Made by a program: the position numbers and the translations under genes
Assembly: GCF_019175385.1 (NCBI RefSeq)
Contig: NC_083337.1
Coordinates: 166,669,713-166,733,712 of the forward strand
Reading direction: 5' to 3'
DNA: 64,000 nt
Source of the DNA: Lycium barbarum
Lineage: Eukaryota > Streptophyta > Magnoliopsida > Solanales > Solanaceae
The notes under the pieces: generated by a model
The model's input: the letters and a program-made list of their open reading frames with translations, nothing else
The model's database searches: none
What the model was told of the DNA's origin: nothing
Part shown: positions 57,406 through 64,000 of the stretch, one piece after another
Layout of the letters: the number at the start of each line of letters is the position of its first letter
How positions within the stretch are numbered: the first letter of the stretch is position 1

Positions 57406-58423
57406 TCGCGTTTGGTTTAGTGGGTTTGTGGGTGGCCCGTGTAGGTTAAAATTGGTTTGGCCATTGGGCCACTACTAACACCCAGAATTTGTCTTCGGTC
57501 TTCATTGAAAAATGGAGAAGTTTTTGGCATCTAACATCCCAAGTAGTGCACCAACTGCAGCGTAACTAGATTCCGCAAAAGAAAAAAGATTATACACCAA
57601 AATGAATGCTTGTATTAATTAATCTCACCGATTCATTATAAAAAATTATCAGAGGTATTAGCGTTTTTATATTTTTATTTCATGTTTGCAACGCGGGTGA
57701 CGTGCAATTTTATTCCTTTTCTCCAGACTAAATACGAGAAAGTATTTCTTTTATCCTGTGCGGAAGGGATCAAAAGTCAAACAAAAAATTTCTTTCTCGG
57801 ATACTATATCGAATCCAGTGAATTTTTCAAGAAGTTACTCATGAAACAATACTATTTATATATTTTCGACCAAAGAAAATACATTATTTTTCTTTCAATG
57901 GTGTCATGTGGGCCGTCCAGATGCAATTATTCCAGAATCACAAGATAGCTACCCCTCACAAACTTATACGAAAGAAATACTAATGTGTGGAAGATGCATT
58001 GCATTGGTTTACCTTTTTTCGGTTTGCCTTTCGTACAGACCATGTGATTCTGCAAAATGTTGATCAATTTGGACATTGAAGTTTGACCCAACTTTCTTCT
58101 TTCTTTGACCACTCTCATTTTACGACACTTGATTCCCATGCTAAAATTGAGGCGCTAATTGACATATTATACTCTAAAGCCAATTATGTTAGTAATTTTC
58201 TATTTATAGGCTAACATATTAGATAGATAAGTCCATTTCTGGCCTAGAAAATAGCTGTTATTTCTTTTCTTTTATATTTGATGAAAATATATGTACCTAT
58301 TGTGAAGAGTCATTTTTGAAGAGTTATTAGAATATATACGGTTGGTACCTAAGTTTAACACATAATTTTCTTTCTCTACCTCATTTCTGAGAAGACACAA
58401 AATATAGTGTGTTAAGAGACTTA
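57406..58423. other. Intergenic stretch, no gene supported
   Basis: Frames at 57682-57948 (plus) and 57927-58139 (minus) were inspected and have no recognisable domain. Confidence 0.45.
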
Positions 58424-58616
58424 GAGCCTATTTGGATTAGCTTATTTTAGGTGCTTGTAAGCCAAAATAACTTTTTTGGGTAAGAGAAAAAAGTATTTTT
58501 AAGCACTTGTTTTTAAATCAAAATAACAAAAATAAGTTAAAAGCCATAGGTTAGGATTCCTAATTTATTGCTTTCGGCACATAAGTCAAAAGTCATAAGC
58601 CCATTCAAACGGGCTC
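58424..58616. mobile_element. PIF/Harbinger-like MITE, TTA TSD
   Basis: GAGCCTATTTGGATTAGCTTA at the left is matched by TAAGCCCATTCAAACGGGCTC at the right as imperfect inverted repeats; TTA flanks both sides. Same family as 24879-25068. 193 bp. Confidence 0.65.
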
Positions 58617-59824
58617 TTAGAAGATCCAACTATTCAGTACCAAAACCTGAGAAGATCGAGGTTAGTATTCATCACTGTCTAATAATTTACATGTGATTGT
58701 GAATTGTTGTTTTCATTAAATTAATGATTATCAGCGAAAATGAATATGGTGTGAGTAAATTATCAATATACACCAAATATTTCCCTCCGTCCTGAAAAAC
58801 AATGACATTGTTTGTTATTATACAGAATCAAGCAGTTTTTCCTTTGAGTAATATTATGCAGTTTTAAATATGCATGTATGAATAATTCTTTTTTACAAAA
58901 TATAAGAAATAATATGTGGTGGACTGGACTCGTATAAATTACTAACAAAAATATTTCATACTCTGACTAAAATTACAACGCATTGTTGCGAGGATCAAAT
59001 TTTAATGCCTCGTGTCACTATGTTTATTTGGACCTCCCTTAAAAACAATGATGGGTTGAATAGATTCCTTCACCTTGAACCAAAAATTTCAGGTTCGACC
59101 TCGGGAATGGAGAAATTCCCGATAGGGAGCATTTTCCCCTTTAGATGGATCTTATGCGGTATGAATTTGAATTAATCGGATACGTGGATTTCAAACACCA
59201 TAATATATATAGTTAAATAAATACATAAAAAAACCTGCAATATCTCAGTGTACTGGACAGAAGACAGCCGAAACCTTATAAACTATTAAACAATCAGCAT
59301 AGGATTCATGTCATACAGTCAAAGCATTCGTGGCGTGGGAATGACAAATACAGAAGTTGCCATGCATTTCAACCTCTTTTCTCATTCACATCTTCATTTC
59401 ACACTCATGAGGTATCCTCTGACAACAACGGTTACAAACACAGCATGTTCTCCCTGTCCTTTTCCACTCTTCTTATTTCTTTTTCTGTACATAACATGAG
59501 CCAGTGAAATTTGAAATCCTTACTATATAGCAGTATGTACTATATATTCAATGTATATAGTAGTATCATTTCATCGGGTGCCAAGCAAGCTGAGTAATTC
59601 ACATATATTAACATTGCTTCTTTACTTGAAGTGTAGTTATCAATACTACATGTGAAACCCATACCCGCCCACTATAGATATACAGAAGGAATTAAACCAA
59701 AGTCAAATTTTGCAACTGTACTACTGAAACTTTTACAAAGTCCTGCATGCAACTATTGCTTGTAAGCAGAACCAGTCGTGCACATATGGGGACTGGATCC
59801 AATCACATCTTACTCTTCATTTTA
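58617..59824. other. Intergenic stretch
   Basis: One isolated MITE-like end, CCCTCCGTCCTG, at about 58785 has no clear partner. No gene recognised. Confidence 0.4.
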
Positions 59825-60190
59825 CTCCCCGTCCCATATTAGTTGTCAAGATTATTAAAAAATAATTGCCCCAATATACTTTTATTTTACAAAATCAAGA
59901 TGAATTAATTAATTTTGGCCCATTTAGCCCTTAATATTAAATGTTTTTGAAAGTAATTAACCAATATTGATTACATAATATAGAAATTATAAATTTGAAA
60001 AGTTCAAATAAGTGATTATTCGTTAATATTATGATTGTTCAAGTACCAATAAGATTAACTTAGTCTTGTTCTTATATAGAGTCCATAATTATTAAAGAGA
60101 GAAGAGTAAATTAATTAAAAACACTTTTATTTATAATTTCTTAAAAGGCGTACAAAAGAGAAACGTGACAATAATATGGACCGAGGGAGA
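59825..60190. mobile_element. Stowaway-like MITE (degenerate)
   Basis: CTCCCCGTCCCATATTAGTT at the left and AATATGGACCGAGGGAGA at the right are inverted matches about 365 bp apart. TA is present next to the left end only. Confidence 0.6.
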
Positions 60191-62190
60191 ACTATTTAAT
60201 TGGGTTGAAAGAAGTTCCTAATTTGGTTATTTAGAAATTTCTAAACCTTTTATTTTGTTTTACGACTTATAACCACGACTATTAGGTAAAGTGTGCAATC
60301 TGTTTTTTTCTAGTTGAAATCAATATAAATGTATATTTGAGGGTATTATCTAGTGGCCACTAAAGTGAGATGGGAGACTATGGTTTACATCTTGAGATAC
60401 GAAAACACCTAATAGATTGTTTTTTATATTTGTATTAATTTTGATAGACAAAGTTACTTCTTACTTCTTAGCATGCTAGTGAAAAGTTAAATAAGGCGAG
60501 GCGCCTCTAAACTAACACATAAATGAGATTATCCAATCAAAGAAAAAACAATACAAAATCCTGATTAATAATTGGAACAATATTATTGGTCAGTCGCCTG
60601 GCAGCCTGATTAAGTTTTCAAATTAAGTAGGCTAGACATAACTTATAGTATAATGTTACAATTTGAAAATTGATACTTAATGAGTTCTGATTTTAGCGCC
60701 GTACACGGGCATGTGCTAGAACATTTTCCACTGCAATTTACCAATAGAAAAGGTCCTATTCTTAATTAAGTGATCTTCCGACGAAACCAGATTAGTGATT
60801 TAATTCTCAAATTCTAGGACTATGATCATCAATCAATACTTGCACAACTAAAATTTGGAAGGCAAGAAACACGGAATTTATATGAAATTATATAAAATAA
60901 ATAGTAGTAGTATCAACATGTTAATTCCCCCAAAGGAAATCTTAACAAATTTATTTTTACCACATATGGGGACGGCACAAATTCTATGTAGTAACGGGTA
61001 AAAAGCTTGTACATAACCAGATCACTTATAAAACAATTACATATAAATCTTTATTGATATACTTTAAGTTCAAGATCAATATGTACCGTGGCTGAACACA
61101 TTCACACCAGTAAATTAGCTGCAAGCCTGCAAACTAAAAGGTCGGTCCTTGACTTTTTGAAAAATTCTTAATCCAAATTTCGAAGAGAAATTAATATGCA
61201 AGTATTAAACATTGGATACTCCACTTTATATAGTTTACTGAAATCTAGCAGGGAGTTTGTGACAGGGGAAGTCTGACGAAAGAAAAAGAGCATCTCTCAG
61301 AAATTCAGGAACACAGAAATCACCACAGTAATTGACCAATTGTCCATCATACAAGTGAAAGACTGCAAAATCTTCAATCATTTAATAATCCTACCGACCA
61401 TTTTTGTGATATGGGTTTCGAATTTCAACACCATTTAATTTGAAGGATATAGTATTAAATAAATATATCAAATATTCAAATCCCTGTCACATTTCCCATC
61501 TACCATCAAACACTTCCTCATGTGTATGCGTGTGCCTTTGCCTCTTCAAACAAATTAAAAACAAACACAATATGGGATAGATGTAAGAGTGTCGAATGGA
61601 GCACCATCCATGAATCGCATCTACATAAAGGATGATGATCTCCATAAGGAGGTTCAAGAACCAGAAATTAGACGTGTCAAATTAGCTCATAAAAAATATA
61701 ATTTGTTCGGATTGGAAACAAAAACAAAAATAATTTTTAGTACAGAAGGTTGAGTTATAACTAACTGAACTCAAATTGGCCCGTCTTTCACCCAAGCAAA
61801 CATTAAACAAGTTATGACTCGATTTTTTAATTGAATTGATCCATTTTAATTCGTTCAAATGTGGCTTAACTTGTTCATTTGTTACTCTTATCAAAAACTA
61901 ACGTCAAAAATAGATGAAGGCCCGAGTCTGACAATGCTTCAAGACAAGGCCCAATTACATTGTGCCACAACAGCAGTACAGGAATATATATAAAAATGTT
62001 ACAGCTAGGATGAACACCAGACATTATACGTAAGCATTAACGTGCGATGCTACCACATTATTAAAAAACACTGGTCAAAATTCAAAAACCTACTTCACTT
62101 TTTCTTTTTCTTTCTTTCTTTCTTTCTTTTTTTTTTTTTTTTTTTTTTTGGTGAAAAAAACCTTATAAAGTCCTACCGTTGTCCCAAGTT
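60191..62190. other. AT-rich intergenic stretch upstream of the DVL gene
   Basis: No gene or clear element was recognised. A pyrimidine tract with a long T run lies at 62097-62149, shortly before the TATA box of the next gene. Confidence 0.45.
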
Positions 62191-62192
62191 GC

Positions 62193-62200
62193 TATAAATA
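62193..62200 (+). promoter_or_regulatory. TATA box of the DVL/RTFL gene
   Basis: TATAAATA within GCTATAAATAGATACC, about 210 bp before the ATG at 62413. A pyrimidine-rich leader follows. Confidence 0.65.
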
Positions 62201-62412
62201 GATACCGACTGTTCAGCATCATTCTGTCATACTGTTATCAACTATTTATCCACCTTCCCTTTTCTTCCATACATTATCGACATCTATTTTTGTTCCGCTC
62301 CTCCATTTTCTCTCGATACACGCTACAAGAATTATCAGAAATTTCGAAGAAAAAAGCCTTCAGAAAGTTCGAGGATCAACTGTGCGGAGTTCGTTAATTA
62401 AGGACCAGCAAA

Positions 62413-62772
62413 ATGGAGTATTACATGGATGAGAAATGGAAACTATCAAAGGATGATCCATGTTGTCATTCATATTCATCCTCCAAGTCATCATCTTTAC
62501 TTAGGAGCTTTTCACAAAAAAGCCCCAACTCAAATATTCCCTCTCTTCCTAGAAGTTTTTCACAAAAGAATCCATACAAATCTTCACTCTCGAGGAGTTT
62601 TTCACAAAAGAGTACTACTTCAAAATCTCGACTTACAAAAAGTGCGTCACAAAGGTGTGCCAATTTCAGAAGCAAATGCAGTAACTTGGCTAAAGAACAG
62701 AAGTCAAAATTTTATATTGTAAAGAGGTGCATTGGTATGCTTGTTCGATGGAACAAACATGGAGATTCTTGA
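62413..62772 (+). CDS. DEVIL/ROTUNDIFOLIA-like (DVL/RTFL) small polypeptide
   Basis: An intronless 119-residue frame from ATG at 62413. The C-terminal part (about residues 82-113, with FRSKCSNLAKEQKSKFYIVK, then RCIGMLVRW) matches the conserved RTF domain of plant DVL/RTFL peptides (pattern C-S-x-L-x-K-E-Q-x-x-x-F-Y-I-x-x-R-C). These act at the plasma membrane and limit cell proliferation along organ axes when over-produced. The N-terminal part is Ser/Lys-rich and repeats RSFSQK three times (about residues 31, 48 and 62), with a fourth degenerate SASQR before the domain. The leader has a TATA box 213 bp upstream. The family assignment is secure; the orthologue is not determined. Confidence 0.9.
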   Translation: MEYYMDEKWKLSKDDPCCHSYSSSKSSSLLRSFSQKSPNSNIPSLPRSFSQKNPYKSSLSRSFSQKSTTSKSRLTKSASQRCANFRSKCSNLAKEQKSKFYIVKRCIGMLVRWNKHGDS

Positions 62773-63500
62773 AATTACTTGATATTATTGGCAGAGTTTC
62801 CACAAGTAAGATCTCCTAAAGTACCCTTTATGTGTGAGAACACATGTTTCTCTGCCATCATATAGAGAAGAACAGATCGTAGTAGTTGTACTCTGTTTTT
62901 GTACATCGAAATGGATTCAAGATTTAAAATCAGTGAATTCAGAATGAGTGTGATTTTACTTACGTATACATTTTGAATTCTTTTTGGCATATATACATAG
63001 ATTAGGGGTTCGATAAAATCTGTCACTCATATTTACATCAAGCAATGTAGGCTGCCGACCTTACAGCTACACTGAACCCTGCATGAATGAGAAATGTTTC
63101 GTACACTGCTACTTTTTTTTTTTTTTACATATATACTAGTGAATTCAGTTGAATCAATGTTTTAGATCCGTGCCTCGGTGACAATGTCAGGAGGCGGTGA
63201 AACTGCAATATATATAGTAAAACAGATTCCAAGAAAATGTAATTCTATGGATTTTGGTTAAGTTGCCTTGAAGAATACCGGTAAAACAATGTCACATGGT
63301 ATTGTCTGGGAAAGCTGTATTTTCTGCATCACTTACTCTTTCATCTGCAATATAGAAAGATTCTTTTTTCTGTAATTGGAACTACCAAAGAAGAGGACAT
63401 AGAGGAATGGTCATCTTTTGTCCCCATACAGAAAGGAAATCATGGGGATCAGTAAATCTTAGAAAACATATGGCACATGATCATAATAAAACTGAACCTC
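62773..63500. other. 3' flank of the DVL gene
   Basis: Probable 3'UTR followed by intergenic sequence. Nothing else recognised. Confidence 0.4.
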
Positions 63501-63502
63501 AG

Positions 63503-64000
63503 TAGGCGTTTGGCATGCGTTTTCAAACGGTTTGAAATCATGACTCCAAACCACCGTTTGGATATGCGTTTTTCAAACCCCAAATCATCCAAAAATGCAT
63601 GATTTGGGTTTCAAACCATGGTTTCAACTTTTTTAAATATAAAATTTAACCCATAAGTTTATATTTTGTAAAAAAAAAACCATAAGTTGATAGATATTTT
63701 TAACAATTACCCTCATCAATCATTTACTAATCTCATTAACTTCCACCAACCTTTATTTATGTCTACCAACCTTTAATTTATGTGGAAGAATTATATTAAA
63801 GAGTAGTTATATTACTATTCATGTTAAATTTTCGTTTTTATTGAACTAAAGTTTGATTAATTAATATTATATTTTTTAGAAAGGCCTTCTAATAGTGTAC
63901 TGATTTTGTGATGAACTATGACTTGCTCATTTGGTAAGATTGTATAAGAATTAAGAATGTTTTGATAGTTTTCACAATTTGTGGGGGTTTTATGTCTATA
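63503..64000. mobile_element. Left end of a MITE-like TIR element cut by the window
   Basis: TAGGCGTTTGGCATGCG followed by internally repeated TTTCAAACCRTGGTTT and CAAACCACCGTTTGGATATG motifs in both orientations. The right end is not in the window, so size and TSD cannot be judged. Confidence 0.4.

Noticed and set aside
57682..57948. An 88-residue plus-strand frame
   Set aside because: No domain, and it starts and ends in non-coding-looking sequence.
57927..58139. A 70-residue basic frame on the minus strand starting MGIKCRKMRVV
   Set aside because: No recognisable family, no splice or promoter context, AT-rich surroundings.
59308..59499. A 63-residue plus-strand frame
   Set aside because: No family similarity and no supporting signals.
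1..64000. CRISPR arrays, bacterial operons or prophage
   Set aside because: Introns, LTR elements and MITEs show plant nuclear DNA; repeats seen are tandem satellites or TE ends without spacers.

Overview
This is a plant nuclear genomic window. It is AT-rich, its genes carry introns, and it is dense in MITEs, hAT elements, Ty1/copia elements and retroposon 3' ends with (TTG)n tails. The telomere-binding gene reads like the tobacco NgTRF1 type and the TTG-tailed retroposons are of a type common in Solanaceae, so a solanaceous host is the best guess. That is inference; no species marker was found.

Genes, left to right: (1) 761-1574, minus strand: the first two coding exons of a Rab5-interacting/RCAF1-like small membrane protein that runs off the left edge. 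(2) 7361-11232, plus strand: a complete nine-exon double-strand telomere repeat-binding protein (TRFL class: N-terminal conserved block, ubiquitin-like domain, C-terminal Myb with the VDLKDKW signature). (3) 19318-21612, plus strand: a complete LISCL-type GRAS regulator with a 5'UTR intron and a perfect 87-bp in-frame tandem duplication. (4) 25940-27871, plus strand: a second, shorter LISCL GRAS copy with an intron inside the GRAS domain and a one-base frameshift. (5) 29154-30710, minus strand: a complete nine-coding-exon HAD-family pyrimidine 5'-nucleotidase-like gene. (6) 54910-55152, plus strand: a SIAMESE-RELATED CDK inhibitor. (7) 62413-62772, plus strand: a DVL/ROTUNDIFOLIA small polypeptide with repeated RSFSQK boxes.

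The middle of the window (about 32.5-53.1 kb) is a transposon nest. A plus-strand Ty1/copia element (32834-42629, 177-bp LTRs, 5-bp TSD GTCCC) sits inside an older inverted-repeat element. It is itself split by two probable solo LTRs, each with its own 5-bp TSD. A minus-strand Tork/Tnt1-like copia (46575-53068, TSD AAAAT) landed just beyond the (TTG)n tail of a LINE 3' end. Both copia elements are dead by stops and frameshifts.

The remaining intergenic DNA holds Stowaway-like MITEs, hAT-type elements with 8-bp TSDs (one carrying a nested MITE, one carrying a tRNA-like segment), PIF/Harbinger-like MITEs with 3-bp TSDs, a Mutator-like foldback element with ~200-bp inverted repeats, minisatellites and microsatellites. 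The genes form no operon-like unit. Their only clear relationship is the tandem GRAS pair. I found no convincing undescribed biological system. The most informative oddities are the fresh duplication in the GRAS gene, the decaying GRAS paralogue, the layered insertions with readable TSDs, and the duplication across a copia LTR boundary.
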